Part shown: piece by piece, positions 1-8,926 of the stretch | Layout of the letters: every line of letters begins with the position of its first letter | Numbering within the stretch: the first letter of the stretch is position 1 | Assembly (NCBI RefSeq): GCF_014196255.1 | Contig: NZ_JACIDH010000016.1 | Span: 19,414-83,413 of the forward strand | From: Sphingomonas pseudosanguinis | GTDB lineage: Bacteria; Pseudomonadota; Alphaproteobacteria; Sphingomonadales; Sphingomonadaceae | Reading direction: 5' to 3' | DNA: 64,000 bases | Made by a program: the position numbers and the translations under genes | The notes under the pieces: generated by a model | Database searches by the model: none | What the model was told of the DNA's origin: nothing | Seen by the model: only the letters and a program-made list of their open reading frames with translations

Positions 1-257
1 CCGGTCGGGATGCCGCGTCCGTTATCGGTGACGCTGACCGAGCCATCGGCGTTCAGCTGGATGTCGATGCGGTCGCAATGCCCCGCCAGCGCTTCGTCGA
101 TTGCGTTGTCCGACACCTCGAACACCATGTGGTGGAGGCCCGAACCGTCGTCGGTGTCGCCGATATACATGCCCGGCCGCTTGCGCACCGCGTCGAGGCC
201 CTTCAGCACCTTGATCGAGGAGGCGCCATATTCGTTCGTCTGGGGGGTATCTGCCAT
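1..257 (-). CDS. gyrB: DNA gyrase subunit B, N-terminal part (cut by window edge)
   Basis: Encodes the ATPase subunit of type II topoisomerase gyrase, which introduces negative supercoils. Only the first 85 or so codons are in the window; the gene runs off the left edge. The visible peptide has the GHKL ATPase start: [20 protein letters not shown], then a [16 protein letters not shown] stretch with the Asn of DNAIDEA that binds Mg-ATP, and the DNGRGIP box. The ATG at 255-257 was chosen because it begins the usual MADTPQ-type leader. It lies in the same direction as recF and dnaN but is separated from recF by one oppositely oriented gene. ParE is very similar at this end; the neighbourhood favours GyrB. 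Confidence 0.95.
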   Translation of the reverse strand, partial: MADTPQTNEYGASSIKVLKGLDAVRKRPGMYIGDTDDGSGLHHMVFEVSDNAIDEALAGHCDRIDIQLNADGSVSVTDNGRGIPT

Positions 258-428
258 AGCGAGTATATAGGAATTACCGCCCCCCAAAGAAAGCGAAATG
301 GGAGGGGCTGGAACCCTTTCGCGCCCTGTCGCAAGCCGCCCCGCCGACGCGGATTTCACGGCCCCGTCGGGAGCCGCCAAGCCGATCGATGCGTAGCATC
401 CCTTGCATATCCCACAGGACGACCCGTG

Positions 429-809
429 ATGACCGGCAAGACTCCATTTCTGGCGACGCTGTTGGCGACCATGGTCGCGCTGCCCGTCTCGGCCCAGTCG
501 ATGCGGCGCGACTATCCCAGCTGCGACCTGGCCCAGCAGCGCCGCCTGCGCGCGCCGACCGGCGGCACGATCCGCGACACGCGGCAGGCGCATATCGCGA
601 TGCGCGCCAATATCCTGCAAGCCGACATCAGCAATGCCCGCAAGGCGCGTCGCCTGTCGCAGGCCGAGGCGCAAAAGCTGTGGCAGAGCGTCGAGCGGGT
701 GCGACGCGATGCCGATGGGTTTGTGGCGAAACAGGGTTTCCTGAGCGCGGGGGAGGCGACGAGCTACGGCCGGGCGCTGGACTTGGTGGCGATGCGGGTG
801 TGTCGGTGA
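429..809 (+). CDS. Small secreted protein of unknown function
   Basis: 126 residues. The first 22 or so form a clear Sec signal peptide ([23 protein letters not shown], cleavage expected after AQ). The mature part is charged and probably helical, with two Cys (CDLAQQRR near the start, and the penultimate residue) that could form a disulphide. The ATG at 429 was chosen because it starts the signal peptide; the frame is open further upstream but that part has no coding character. It sits alone on the plus strand between the minus-strand genes gyrB and recF. No family recognised. Confidence 0.7.
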   Translation: MTGKTPFLATLLATMVALPVSAQSMRRDYPSCDLAQQRRLRAPTGGTIRDTRQAHIAMRANILQADISNARKARRLSQAEAQKLWQSVERVRRDADGFVAKQGFLSAGEATSYGRALDLVAMRVCR

Positions 810-835
810 GGTGATGGTCTCGGTGAGACACCCTG

Positions 836-967
836 CCCTCCCCCATCCCCTCCCGCTTGCGGGAGGGGTGCGTTACTGGGCGATGTTCGGCACGCTCTTG
901 AGGTGGATTCCCAACGTCGAACCAAAGCACGCCCCTCCCGCAGGCGGGAGGGGATGGGGGAGGGCAC
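836..967. repeat. Family B palindromic intergenic repeat, copy 1
   Basis: Two inverted arms of the form CCCTCCCCCATCCCCTCCCG...: each end carries a short hairpin (CCCTCCCGCTTGCGGGAGGG and its counterpart CCCTCCCGCAGGCGGGAGGG) and the whole block can fold on itself. It lies in the gap between two convergent genes (429-809 plus, recF minus), so it may act as a two-way transcription stop. A second copy lies at 21972-22119. Confidence 0.75.
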
Positions 968-997
968 GGGGTCTCACAGAGCCCCCAGTCGCCGATC

Positions 998-2041
998 CTA
1001 AAACGCCACCCGCGTCGCCTCCCCCGGTACGTCCGTAAACAACCCAGGCTCGGTCCCGGTCATCCACACCTGCCCCCGCCCCGCTAGCCGCTCGAACAGC
1101 GCAGCGCGGCGCGACGGGTCGAGATGCGCTGCCACCTCATCGAGCAGCAGCACCGGCGGCACCCCGCGCCGCTCGGTCACCAGATCGGCATGCGCCAGCA
1201 CGATGCCCAGCAGCAGCGCCTTTTGCTCGCCGGTCGAACACAGCGCCGCCGCCTGCCCCTTGGCGACATGCGTCACCGAAAGGTCGGCCCGGTGCGGCCC
1301 CACCAAAGTCCGCCCCGCCGCCGCATCCCGCCTGCGCCCCATCGCCAGCGCATGCGCGAACCCGGCAGGATCGACCGCCTCCCCCTCCAGCGCCAGCGCG
1401 GCGCGCGCGAACACGCTGTCGGGCACCTCCTCTAACCGCTGGTCCAGCGCCGCCACCGCCGTGACGCGCGCGGCATCGACCGCCGCGCCATGCTCGACCA
1501 TGCGGGCCTCCAGCGCGCTCAGCCAGTCGGGATCGACCGGACCGTCGCTGGCGAGCAGCCGGTTGCGCTCGCGCATCGCCGCGTCATAGCGGGTGGCGTG
1601 CATCCCATGCGCGGGGGCCAGCGCCAGCACCAGCCGGTCGAGAAACCGCCGCCGCTCGGACGCGGGCTCGACGAACAGCCGATCCATCGCCGGAGTCAGC
1701 CACAGCACCGACAGCCAGTCCGCCAGCGCATTGGCGCTCGCCGCCGCCCCCTGCACCCGCACCACGCGGCGCTCCGGTGCGGACGGCAGCGCACCGGTCG
1801 CGATCTCGACATCGCCGACGATCGTCGCCGCGACCCCGAACCCGCCCTTGCCCCCCTGCCGCGCCATCGCCGACAGGCCCGCGCGCCGCAGCCCCCGGCC
1901 GGGGGCGAGCAGCGACACCGCTTCCAGCACGTTGGTTTTCCCTGCGCCATTCTCGCCGGTCAGCACGACGAACCCCGCCGCCGGGGTCAGCGCGAGGTCG
2001 GCGTGATTGCGGAAATCGGTGAGGACAAGGCGGGTGAGCAT
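998..2041 (-). CDS. recF: DNA replication/repair protein RecF
   Basis: RecF is an SMC-like ATPase that loads RecA onto gapped DNA with RecO and RecR. The 347-residue product begins [20 protein letters not shown], has a Walker A motif GENGAGKTN near residue 32, a signature-like [11 protein letters not shown] around residue 275, and a Walker B region [13 protein letters not shown] near residue 300. The length fits the family (about 360). The start at 2041 matches the conserved N terminus; the frame stays open a further 16 codons upstream into a palindromic repeat and those are excluded. It follows dnaN on the same strand, separated by a repeat, as in the common dnaN-recF-gyrB order. Confidence 0.95.
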   Translation of the reverse strand: MLTRLVLTDFRNHADLALTPAAGFVVLTGENGAGKTNVLEAVSLLAPGRGLRRAGLSAMARQGGKGGFGVAATIVGDVEIATGALPSAPERRVVRVQGAAASANALADWLSVLWLTPAMDRLFVEPASERRRFLDRLVLALAPAHGMHATRYDAAMRERNRLLASDGPVDPDWLSALEARMVEHGAAVDAARVTAVAALDQRLEEVPDSVFARAALALEGEAVDPAGFAHALAMGRRRDAAAGRTLVGPHRADLSVTHVAKGQAAALCSTGEQKALLLGIVLAHADLVTERRGVPPVLLLDEVAAHLDPSRRAALFERLAGRGQVWMTGTEPGLFTDVPGEATRVAF

Positions 2042-2076
2042 CGGGTCCGCCTTATAGGGTATGAGCCCCCAATACA

Positions 2077-2210
2077 TCCTCCCCTGCAAGGGGAGGTGGC
2101 AGGCCGAAGGCCTGACGGAGGGGTGTCACCGCCAGCGAGACTATTCATCGCCGGCCGCGACACCCCTCCACCATCGCTGCGCGATGGTCCCCCTCCCCTT
2201 ACAGGGGAGG
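2077..2210. repeat. Family A palindromic intergenic repeat, copy 1
   Basis: Block bounded by TCCTCCCCTGCAAGGGGAGG on the left and CCCTCCCCTTACAGGGGAGG on the right. Inside are GGCAGGCCGAAGGCCTGACGG and a second short palindrome ending ACCATCGCTGCGCGATGGT. Each sub-element is itself a hairpin. It lies between dnaN and recF, which read the same way, so it may end up in the transcript. Confidence 0.8.
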
Positions 2211-2222
2211 AATAGAAAGGTT

Positions 2223-3338
2223 TTATACCCGCATCGGCATCAGCACGTAGAGCGCGGGCGACTTGTCGTTCTCGCGGATCAGCGTCGGCGCGGCGGCGTC
2301 GGCCAGGTGGACTTCGACCAGGTCGCTGTCGATCTGCGCCAGGATGTCGAGCAGATAGCGGCTGTTGAAGCCGATCTCGAAGCCCGGCGACGTATATTCG
2401 CCCGGTACCTCTTCCGATGCGGTGCCGTTCTCGGGGCTGGTCACCGACAGGGTGATCCGGTCGCGGTCCAGCGCCATCTTCACCGCGCGGGTCTTCTCCG
2501 TCGCGATGGTCGACACGCGGTCGACGCCCTGCATGAACGCCTTGGGGTCGAGCTTCAGGATCTTGTCGTTCGCGGTCGGGATGACGCGGCTGTAATCGGG
2601 GAAGGTGCCGTCGATCAGCTTGGAGGTCAGGATCGCCTGGCCCAGGTCGAAACGGATCTTGGTGCCCGACAGCGACACGCCGACCGAGCCGTCGACCTCG
2701 TCGAGCAGCTTGCGCAGCTCGGCGACGCACTTCCGCGGGACGATCACGTCGGGCATGCCCTCGGCACCCTGCGGACGCTCGATGGTGACGCGCGCCAGAC
2801 GGTGGCCGTCGGTCGCGGCGGCCTTCAGCACGGGCGCGCCATTATCCTCGGCGACGTGCAGGAAGATACCATTGAGATAATAACGCGTCTCTTCGGTCGA
2901 AATGGCGAAGCGCGTCTTGTCGATGATCTGCTTGAGCAGCTCGACCGACAGCTCGAACTGGGTCGGCAGCTCACCCTCGGCGATGACCGGGAAGTCGTCG
3001 CGCGGCAGCGTGCCGAGCGAGAAGCGCGCGCGGCCCGCCACGATGGTCATGCGCCCCTCGGCGGCGGTCAGCTGGACCTGCGCGCCCTCGGGCAGCTTAC
3101 GCGCGATGTCGAACAGCGTATGCGCCGACACGGTGGTCGAGCCCGGCTGGTCGACCGCCGCCATCACGCTGTCGTTGATCTGGAGGTCGAGGTCGGTCGC
3201 CATCATGCGCAGCTGGCCCTCGGCCGTTGCCTCCAGCAGCACGTTGGAGAGGATCGGAATCGTGTTCCGCCGCTCCACCACCGACTGGACATGGCTCAAT
3301 CCCTTGAGCAGCGTTGCGCGTTCGATCGTCGCCTTCAT
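2223..3338 (-). CDS. dnaN: DNA polymerase III subunit beta (sliding clamp)
   Basis: The beta clamp is a ring-shaped dimer that tethers DNA polymerase III to DNA. The product is 371 residues, close to the family standard of about 366, and begins MKATIERATLLKGLSHVQSVVERRNTIPIL. The C terminus SPALYVLMPMRV is the usual clamp ending (the VMPMR motif that binds clamp partners). The start at 3338 was chosen because the family begins exactly there; the 37 further open codons upstream do not look conserved. dnaA is not adjacent. Next downstream is recF. Confidence 0.97.
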   Translation of the reverse strand: MKATIERATLLKGLSHVQSVVERRNTIPILSNVLLEATAEGQLRMMATDLDLQINDSVMAAVDQPGSTTVSAHTLFDIARKLPEGAQVQLTAAEGRMTIVAGRARFSLGTLPRDDFPVIAEGELPTQFELSVELLKQIIDKTRFAISTEETRYYLNGIFLHVAEDNGAPVLKAAATDGHRLARVTIERPQGAEGMPDVIVPRKCVAELRKLLDEVDGSVGVSLSGTKIRFDLGQAILTSKLIDGTFPDYSRVIPTANDKILKLDPKAFMQGVDRVSTIATEKTRAVKMALDRDRITLSVTSPENGTASEEVPGEYTSPGFEIGFNSRYLLDILAQIDSDLVEVHLADAAAPTLIRENDKSPALYVLMPMRV

Positions 3339-3416
3339 CTCGAAATCCCCCGCCGGAACGACCGCATGGTCCGATTCCGATAGTGATAAATGGCCTTGGT
3401 TCCTACCCGCGAAGAA

Positions 3417-3441
3417 GGGGCCGGAGCAAGGCTCCGACCCC
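3417..3441 (-). terminator. Hairpin between the 3489-4103 gene and dnaN
   Basis: GGGG-C-CGGAGC, loop AAG, GCTCCG-A-CCCC: ten pairs with one internal mismatch. It lies downstream of the outer-membrane protein gene and upstream of dnaN, both minus strand. No strong T-run follows on the minus strand (TTCTTCG), so it may attenuate rather than stop transcription. Confidence 0.4.
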
Positions 3442-3469
3442 TCCAACATTGGGGTAAAACCACCGTTAA

Positions 3470-3478
3470 TGTGGAAAA
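3470..3478 (-). promoter_or_regulatory. Possible DnaA box upstream of dnaN
   Basis: On the minus strand the sequence reads TTTTCCACA, which fits the DnaA-box consensus TTWTNCACA. It lies 130 bases upstream of the dnaN start. Only one copy is seen, so it may be chance or a DnaA-dependent control site for dnaN, not an origin. Confidence 0.3.
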
Positions 3479-3488
3479 CCGCCTGTCG

Positions 3489-4103
3489 TCAGAAGCGCAG
3501 GCCCAGACCGGCCATCAACTGGTGGCGGTTCGGGTTGATGCCGACGCCGTCCAGCTCGTCATAATGCGAGTAGCGATATTCGCCCTTCACGAAGGTGTTG
3601 GGGCTGATCGCATATTCGAGACCGGCGCCCAGGCGATAGCCGCCGACTTCCTGCGAATTGACGGTGGTGACGCCCGCCGTGGTGTAGCGCGCATCGAACT
3701 TGGCGTTGGTGTAGCCGGCCTTCACATAGCCGAGTGCGACGGGCGAGATCGCATAGCCGACACGCGCGCCGGCATAGAGGTCACGCCCCGCGCCCAGGCG
3801 GAATTCGTCGCCGGGCACGCGGATGCCGTTGCTGCGCGTGTCCGAGCTGCTGCCCGAGATTTCACCCTCGGCGCCCAGGATCACCGGGCCGGCGGGGATG
3901 TCATAGCCGATGCCGGCGCCATAAAGCACGCCGTCGCTCGAGCTGCTGTCCTGACCCTGACGATCGTTCAGGCTGTCATAGCCGATCAAACCCTCGACGC
4001 GGAAACCGGTGAAGGGCTGGCCCGTGGTCGTCTGGGCGGCAGCCGGCGCGGCGGCGGCGAGGACGGCCGAGGTCGCCAGGGTGGCGAGCATGAGCTTACG
4101 CAT
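3489..4103 (-). CDS. Outer membrane beta-barrel protein (opacity/OmpA-barrel family)
   Basis: 204 residues. Signal peptide MRKLMLATLATSAVLAAAAPAAAQ, then alternating amphipathic strands typical of an eight-stranded barrel (GFRVEGLIGYDSLND, GVLYGAGIGYDIPAG, LYAGARVGYAISPVALGYVKAGYTN, YRLGAGLEYAISPNTFVKGEYRYSHYD), ending in the aromatic outer-membrane signature LGLRF. Related barrels are common surface proteins of alphaproteobacteria; the ligand, if any, cannot be told. The ATG at 4103 begins the signal peptide. It is a single gene, followed by a hairpin and then dnaN. Confidence 0.85.
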   Translation of the reverse strand: MRKLMLATLATSAVLAAAAPAAAQTTTGQPFTGFRVEGLIGYDSLNDRQGQDSSSSDGVLYGAGIGYDIPAGPVILGAEGEISGSSSDTRSNGIRVPGDEFRLGAGRDLYAGARVGYAISPVALGYVKAGYTNAKFDARYTTAGVTTVNSQEVGGYRLGAGLEYAISPNTFVKGEYRYSHYDELDGVGINPNRHQLMAGLGLRF

Positions 4104-4244
4104 AAACTACTCCGTTACTGTACAGGCCGCCGTTACAATGGCGGTCGGGGGCTTAAATGGCGCGGAACGGCCTGCGTTGCATGAACCTCAGCTAAACAGG
4201 AAAAAGCGTTGCATCTGCGCAACAGCCGCGACAGGGAGCGAACC

Positions 4245-4901
4245 ATGTCGACCGCCACCGCCCTGCCCCCGCGACGCGGGCGCGACTTCATCGCCCGGCA
4301 TGGCGAGACGGTGTTCAACCGGATCGGACGCATCCAGGGCGACCGGGTTGATCTCCACACACCCCTGACCCGGCGGGGTTTCGCACAGGCTGAGGCGATC
4401 GGCGAAGCGCTGTCCGCCCGGATGGGCGAGTCGCCCGCGCTGACGCTCTGGTCCTCGCCCACCGGCCGCGCGCTCCAGACGCTGGCGGTGATCGCCGAGC
4501 ATCTGCACCTCGACTGGCATGCCACGCGGCAGGATGTGCGGCTGATCGAGCTGGGCTTTGGCAGCTGGGGCGGCGAGACGCTGACCGAGTTGGCCGCGCG
4601 CCACGGCCCGGTGGTCCATCCGCACGGCATGGCGGTCGGTGCGCCCGATGGCGAGATCTATCCGGCGATGGCGGCGCGGCTGGCGGCTTGGTTGTCCGAC
4701 ACCCACGATCATGACGGCGACCGGCTGATCGTGATGCATGGCCTGTCCAGCCGGGTGCTGCGCGGGCTGATGCTCGGCCTGCCCGACGATCCCCATTGCG
4801 GCGTGCCGGTGGCCGAGCGCCTGCCGCAGGGGTCGATCGTCATGATCGCGGACGGCGCCGAGTCGTTGATCCATCGCGGCATGGGTGCGGCGGCGACGTG
4901 A
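4245..4901 (+). CDS. Histidine phosphatase family protein (phosphoglycerate mutase-like)
   Basis: 218 residues. The phosphatase signature RHGETVFNRIGRIQGD lies near residue 16 (phospho-accepting His in RHGE), with a second-half catalytic Glu region ELGFGSWGGETLTEL and the C-terminal VMHGLSSRVLRG carrying the second His. The substrate cannot be deduced; family members dephosphorylate sugar phosphates or cobalamin intermediates. The start at 4245 has an AGGGAG ribosome site 6 bases upstream. Its stop overlaps the GTG start of the next gene (GTGA), indicating a two-gene operon. Confidence 0.88.
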   Translation: MSTATALPPRRGRDFIARHGETVFNRIGRIQGDRVDLHTPLTRRGFAQAEAIGEALSARMGESPALTLWSSPTGRALQTLAVIAEHLHLDWHATRQDVRLIELGFGSWGGETLTELAARHGPVVHPHGMAVGAPDGEIYPAMAARLAAWLSDTHDHDGDRLIVMHGLSSRVLRGLMLGLPDDPHCGVPVAERLPQGSIVMIADGAESLIHRGMGAAAT

Positions 4902-5371
4902 GCGGGCGGGCGGCGTTGTTGCTGGGGATCGCGTTGCTGGCGACGCCGCTCGCCGCGCGGCAGACGATCGGCGTCTACAAGGGCTGGGGCGCGTTTCGCG
5001 ATCCCGACCGCTGCTATGCGATCGCCCAGCCCGTGCTTGCCAATGGCCGCCCCGGCGGGTTCGCCACCGTCGCCACCTGGCCCGCCCGGCGACTGCGCGC
5101 GTCCTTCCACCTGCACCTCAGCGCCGCGCGCGACCGCGCCGCGCCGGTGACGCTGGCGATCGGCGAGCGCCGTTTTCCGCTGGTCGGCACCGACCGCGAC
5201 GTCTGGGCCCCCGATGGCGCCACCGACCATGCGCTGGTCATGGCGATGCGATCGGGCCGCAGCATGAGCGTCTCCGCCGTCGACCCGCGCCGCCGCCCCT
5301 TCGCCGACACCTATGCACTGGCCGGCGCGGCCGCCGCCATCGATGCGGCGACGCTGGCGTGTGTGGGGTGA
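4898..5371 (+). CDS. Secreted protein, possibly invasion-associated locus B-like
   Basis: 157 residues with a GTG start overlapping the stop of the upstream phosphatase gene. Signal peptide SGRAALLLGIALLATPLAAR. The mature part begins IGVYKGWGAFRDPDRCYAIAQP, which resembles the tryptophan/aspartate/cysteine opening of IalB-type periplasmic proteins, and ends with a second Cys (ATLACVG) that could pair with the first. The family assignment is tentative; no enzyme motif is visible. It is co-transcribed with the phosphatase and followed by a family A repeat and rlmN. Confidence 0.7.
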   Translation: MSGRAALLLGIALLATPLAARQTIGVYKGWGAFRDPDRCYAIAQPVLANGRPGGFATVATWPARRLRASFHLHLSAARDRAAPVTLAIGERRFPLVGTDRDVWAPDGATDHALVMAMRSGRSMSVSAVDPRRRPFADTYALAGAAAAIDAATLACVG

Positions 5372-5378
5372 ACTCCAA

Positions 5379-5513
5379 TCCTCCCCGGTACGGGGAGGGG
5401 GACCATGCGCAGCATGGTGGAGGGGGCATGCGGCACAGGACGTCCTATGTGGCACGCCCCCTCCGTCAGCGCTACGCGCTGCCACCTCCCCTTGCAGGGG
5501 AGGATGGAAATCG
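5379..5513. repeat. Family A palindromic intergenic repeat, copy 2
   Basis: Bounded by TCCTCCCCGGTACGGGGAGG and CCTCCCCTTGCAGGGGAGG, with an inner GACCATGCGCAGCATGGTGG hairpin. It lies just upstream of rlmN, so the rlmN promoter must be inside or past it. Confidence 0.8.
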
Positions 5514-5539
5514 CCGCGATTTTACGCTATGGCCGCGCG

Positions 5540-6748
5540 ATGCAGACAGTTTTGGCCGCCCCCATGCCCATCCCCGGGCACATCGATCCCGTGCCCGTGC
5601 CGCGTGGCGTGCAGCCGCGCCCCGATGGTCGTGTCGACCTGATCGGCCTGACCAAGGAACAGTTACGCGAGGCGTTGCTGTCCGCCGGCATGGAGCTGAA
5701 ACAGGCCAAGCTGCGCTCGAAGCAGATCTGGCATTGGCTCTACAATCGCGGCGCGACGCGGTTCGCCGACATGACCGACATCGCCAAGGCGCAGCATCCC
5801 TGGCTGGAGGAGCGTTTCGTTATCGGCCGTCCCGAGGTGGTCGAGGCGCAGGTGTCGAGCGACGGCACGCGCAAATGGCTGCTCCGTTCGCCCGATGGGC
5901 AGGATTACGAGATGGTGTTCATCCCCGACGCCGATCGGGGCACCTTGTGCGTATCGAGCCAGGTCGGCTGTACGCTGAACTGCCGTTTCTGCCACACCGG
6001 CACGATGCGGCTGGTGCGCAACCTGACCGCGGGCGAGATTGTCGGGCAGGTGATGCTGGCGCGCGACTCGCTCGGCGAATGGCCCAGCCAGCCGGAAGGC
6101 CGGATGCTGACCAACATCGTCATGATGGGCATGGGCGAGCCGCTCTATAATTTCGATGCGGTGCGCGATGCGCTGAAGCTGGTGATGGACGGCGATGGCC
6201 TGGCGCTGTCCAAGCGTCGCATTACCCTGTCGACCAGCGGCGTCGTGCCGATGATGGCGCGCGCGGGCGCGGAGATCGGCGTGAACCTGGCCGTGTCGCT
6301 CCATGCCGTCACCAAGGACGTGCGCGACGAACTGGTGCCGCTGAACAAGAAATACGGCATCGAGGAGCTGTTGCAGGCGTGCGCCGACTATCCCGGTGCG
6401 AACAACGCCCGGCGCATCACGTTCGAATATGTGATGCTGAAGGACAAGAACGACTCGGACGCCGATGCGCATGAGCTGGTCCGGCTGCTGCGCCATTACG
6501 ACCTGCCCGCCAAGGTGAACCTGATCCCGTTCAACCCCTGGCCCGGTGCCGATTACGAATGCTCGACGCCGGAGCGCATCCGCCGCTTCTCCGACATCGT
6601 GTTCGAGGGCGGCATCTCCGCGCCTGTCCGCACCCCGCGTGGGCGCGACATCGACGCGGCCTGCGGCCAGTTGAAGACCGCCGCCGAGAAGAAGAGCCGC
6701 GCGCAGCTCGACCGCGAGGCGGAAGAGAAGTTCGCGGCCTTGGGGTGA
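5540..6748 (+). CDS. rlmN: Dual-specificity 23S rRNA/tRNA adenine-C2 methyltransferase RlmN
   Basis: A radical-SAM enzyme that methylates C2 of A2503 in 23S rRNA and A37 of some tRNAs. 402 residues from the ATG at 5540. The radical SAM cluster motif is CTLNCRFC, with cysteines at about residues 144, 148 and 151. Following segments [51 protein letters not shown] and the C-terminal [14 protein letters not shown] (catalytic Cys near residue 380) are all RlmN-type. The extra N-terminal 30 residues are typical of sphingomonad members; an ATG a few codons later (MPIPGHID) is also possible. Confidence 0.96.
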   Translation: MQTVLAAPMPIPGHIDPVPVPRGVQPRPDGRVDLIGLTKEQLREALLSAGMELKQAKLRSKQIWHWLYNRGATRFADMTDIAKAQHPWLEERFVIGRPEVVEAQVSSDGTRKWLLRSPDGQDYEMVFIPDADRGTLCVSSQVGCTLNCRFCHTGTMRLVRNLTAGEIVGQVMLARDSLGEWPSQPEGRMLTNIVMMGMGEPLYNFDAVRDALKLVMDGDGLALSKRRITLSTSGVVPMMARAGAEIGVNLAVSLHAVTKDVRDELVPLNKKYGIEELLQACADYPGANNARRITFEYVMLKDKNDSDADAHELVRLLRHYDLPAKVNLIPFNPWPGADYECSTPERIRRFSDIVFEGGISAPVRTPRGRDIDAACGQLKTAAEKKSRAQLDREAEEKFAALG

Positions 6749-6753
6749 ACCCA

Positions 6754-6877
6754 TCCTCCCCGGCACGGGGAGGTGGCAGGGCGCAGCCCTGACGGAGGGG
6801 GGCTTCCACACAGGACGTCCTTTGCGGAACGCCCCCTCCACCAGCTTCGCTGGTCCCCCTCCCCTTGCAGGGGAGGA
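6754..6877. repeat. Family A palindromic intergenic repeat, copy 3
   Basis: TCCTCCCCGGCACGGGGAGG at the left and CCCTCCCCTTGCAGGGGAGG at the right, with GGCAGGGCGCAGCCCTGACGG and ACCAGCTTCGCTGGT as inner hairpins. It lies directly after the rlmN stop and fits a termination role. Confidence 0.8.
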
Positions 6878-6947
6878 ATAGGCTCTTCGCTTGAACCACC
6901 GTCGGCGGTGAGGCACTGTTGCGCCGCATCATGCGTTACCCCATCCG

Positions 6948-7709
6948 ATGATCGACTGGACCTTTCTCGCACTGGCCGCCGCCGGGGGCTTTGTCGGGGG
7001 TGCGATGAATGCGCTGGCGGGTGGGGGCAGCTTCTCGACCATGCCGACGCTGATCGCGCTGGGGCTGCCCTCCACCATCGCCAACGCCACCTCCAATGTC
7101 GCGCTCCAGCCCGCCGCCATGGCCAGCGTCTGGGCCTATCGCCATGGGCTGGAACCGGTGATGGGCGTGTCGATGCGGCGCATGGCCGTGCTCACCTTCG
7201 TCTTCGCGCTGTTGGGCAGCATCCTGCTGTTCCTAACCCCGCCGCGCGCCTTCGACCTGATCGTACCCTGGCTGCTGCTGACCGCGACGCTGGCGATCGC
7301 GGGCGGGCGGCATGCCTCGGACTGGCTGGCGCGGGTCGCCCGGCCAGGGCCGCGCGCGCTGATGGGCGCGCAGGCGGTGCTGGGTGTCTATGGCGGCTAT
7401 TTCGGCGGCGGCATCGGCATGATGCTGACCGCCGCCTGGGGATTGCTGTCGGGGCGCAATCCGGCGCAGCTCGCCGCCCCGCGCACGCTGATGTTGGCGA
7501 CCGCCAATGCCGCGGCGACCCTGGTCTTCGTCGTCACCGGCATGGTCGCTTGGGCCCAGTGCGTGCCGATGCTGCTGGGCGGGATCGTCGGCGGGTGGAG
7601 CGGCGCGCTGATCGGTCGCAAGCTGCCCGCCGGGCTGATCCGCGCCTGGACGCTGTTGCTCACCACCGTCACCACGCTGGTCTTCTTCTGGCGGGGCTAT
7701 ATCGCTTGA
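6948..7709 (+). CDS. TSUP family permease (TauE/SafE type)
   Basis: 253 residues, about eight hydrophobic spans in two repeats. The N-terminal segment FVGGAMNALAGGGSFSTMPTLIALGLPS and the second-half GVYGGYFGGGIGMMLTAAWGLLSG are the paired glycine-rich signatures of the TauE/SafE (TSUP) family of sulfur-compound or organic anion exporters. The substrate is not predictable from sequence. The start at the ATG at 6948 gives the first span directly. It stands alone, flanked by a repeat upstream and a convergent gene downstream. Confidence 0.88.
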   Translation: MIDWTFLALAAAGGFVGGAMNALAGGGSFSTMPTLIALGLPSTIANATSNVALQPAAMASVWAYRHGLEPVMGVSMRRMAVLTFVFALLGSILLFLTPPRAFDLIVPWLLLTATLAIAGGRHASDWLARVARPGPRALMGAQAVLGVYGGYFGGGIGMMLTAAWGLLSGRNPAQLAAPRTLMLATANAAATLVFVVTGMVAWAQCVPMLLGGIVGGWSGALIGRKLPAGLIRAWTLLLTTVTTLVFFWRGYIA

Positions 7710-7749
7710 GCCCCCCGCCCCTGCGCCTGCCCATGCCCTAGGGCAAGGA

Positions 7750-8208
7750 TCAGGCGGTGGTGCCGGTGGCATAGGACAGCGGCAGCAGGTTTGCCGGCAC
7801 CGGCGACCCCAGATCCGCCATCAGTGCCCGGAGATGGGTCTCCTCGTCGCGCAGGAATTGCAGGATGGTCGGGCGCAGCCCCAGCGCCGCGGCGCGGTAT
7901 CCATTCCAGTCCGCGGCGATCGCATCGGCCGACCAGACCGAAACAAAGGCCGAAATCTTCTGCCGATAGGCGGGGATTGCCGCGCGCAGGGCCAGCATCG
8001 CGGCGCCGCCGGGCGAGTCCGCATGCTGCTCGGCGATGGGGAAGACGACATCGTTCAGGAATTGCATGCGCACCCGCCCGGCCTGCGCCATCTGCCACCG
8101 AACGGCCGACAGCGCCGTCCGATCGGGGGTAACCGACTGGCACAGCGCATGATGCTCACGCATCGCCTTCAGAATGTCGCCATGGAAGGCCTGAAGTTCG
8201 GACAGCAT
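7750..8208 (-). CDS. Helical protein of unknown function, hemerythrin-like
   Basis: 152 residues, no signal peptide, predicted all-helical. Histidines and acidic residues appear in helix-like spacing: FHGDILKAMREHHALC at the start, FLNDVVFPIAEQHAD in the middle, FLRDEETHLRAL near the end. This recalls the four-helix HHE hemerythrin fold, but not all iron ligands can be aligned, so binding of a di-iron centre is only a possibility. Convergent with the TSUP gene and divergent from the EF-hand gene. Confidence 0.65.
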   Translation of the reverse strand: MLSELQAFHGDILKAMREHHALCQSVTPDRTALSAVRWQMAQAGRVRMQFLNDVVFPIAEQHADSPGGAAMLALRAAIPAYRQKISAFVSVWSADAIAADWNGYRAAALGLRPTILQFLRDEETHLRALMADLGSPVPANLLPLSYATGTTA

Positions 8209-8512
8209 CGAAAACCTCGAAGGATCGAAATGCGCGTCACGACGACCCGCCCCGCACGTCGCCGCTGGGGAGCATCGTCATGGACCGCGCGACGTGATGC
8301 CCCCCCCGGGTCAAACCGCACGTTGGAGCCAGTGGCGAACCATGGCTCCGTTTCCTGAAATCGATTTAACGCTAACATCGCGTCGTTAATTTTAAATGAA
8401 GGTCATGGCAACGATCTGCGGTAACGATCCGCCCACGCACTTCATCATCGGTTCAGGGCGCGACCCCAAGATTATGACGCCTCCGTACCGAGAGGCGCCG
8501 AGGGGGAGAGAC

Positions 8513-8881
8513 ATGATGTTCGGGCTATGCCTGGTCCTGGCTTTGCAAATCGCCATGTCGCCGATCACGCCGCCCGGATCACCGGCGCGCGAATTGAAGA
8601 TCGACATGGCCTTTGACGAGGCGTTTTTCGATGCGGCCGATCGCAACCACGATCAGCGGCTGACGCTCGCCGAACTGACCGCCGCGATGGAACAGCGTAT
8701 CGAGCGCAGCTTCGCCGCGCATGCCGAGGCGAATGCCAAGGTTCCGCTCGACAAGCGCAGCGCGATGGCGCGTGAATTTTCCGAAAACATCTTCCGTCTG
8801 CTCGACGTCGATTCGGACCGGCTGCTGACCTTCGCCGAATTCACCAAGGGCGCCACCCGCAAGACGCCCGCCATAAGCTGA
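8513..8881 (+). CDS. EF-hand domain protein, exported
   Basis: 122 residues. A short hydrophobic leader (MMFGLCLVLALQIAMS) is followed by a canonical EF-hand loop DRNHDQRLTLAE and a second loop DVDSDRLLTFAE with acidic residues at positions 1, 3, 5 and Glu at 12. Calcium binding is inferred from those residues. The start at 8513 has a strong AGGGGGAGAG ribosome site just upstream. The 8209-8512 stretch before it contains no gene; its 3' part is AT-richer (around 8380-8395) and likely holds divergent promoters. A strong bidirectional hairpin follows. Confidence 0.8.
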   Translation: MMFGLCLVLALQIAMSPITPPGSPARELKIDMAFDEAFFDAADRNHDQRLTLAELTAAMEQRIERSFAAHAEANAKVPLDKRSAMAREFSENIFRLLDVDSDRLLTFAEFTKGATRKTPAIS

Positions 8882-8886
8882 CGAAA

Positions 8887-8915
8887 CCCGAAGGGCGGCC
8901 AATCCGCCCTCCGGG
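8887..8915. terminator. Bidirectional hairpin between EF-hand and DUF3617 genes
   Basis: CCCG-A-AGGGCGG, loop CCAAT, CCGCCCT-C-CGGG: eleven pairs with one mismatch, in the 45-base gap between two convergent genes. Confidence 0.65.
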
Positions 8916-8926
8916 TCCGGGCGTCG

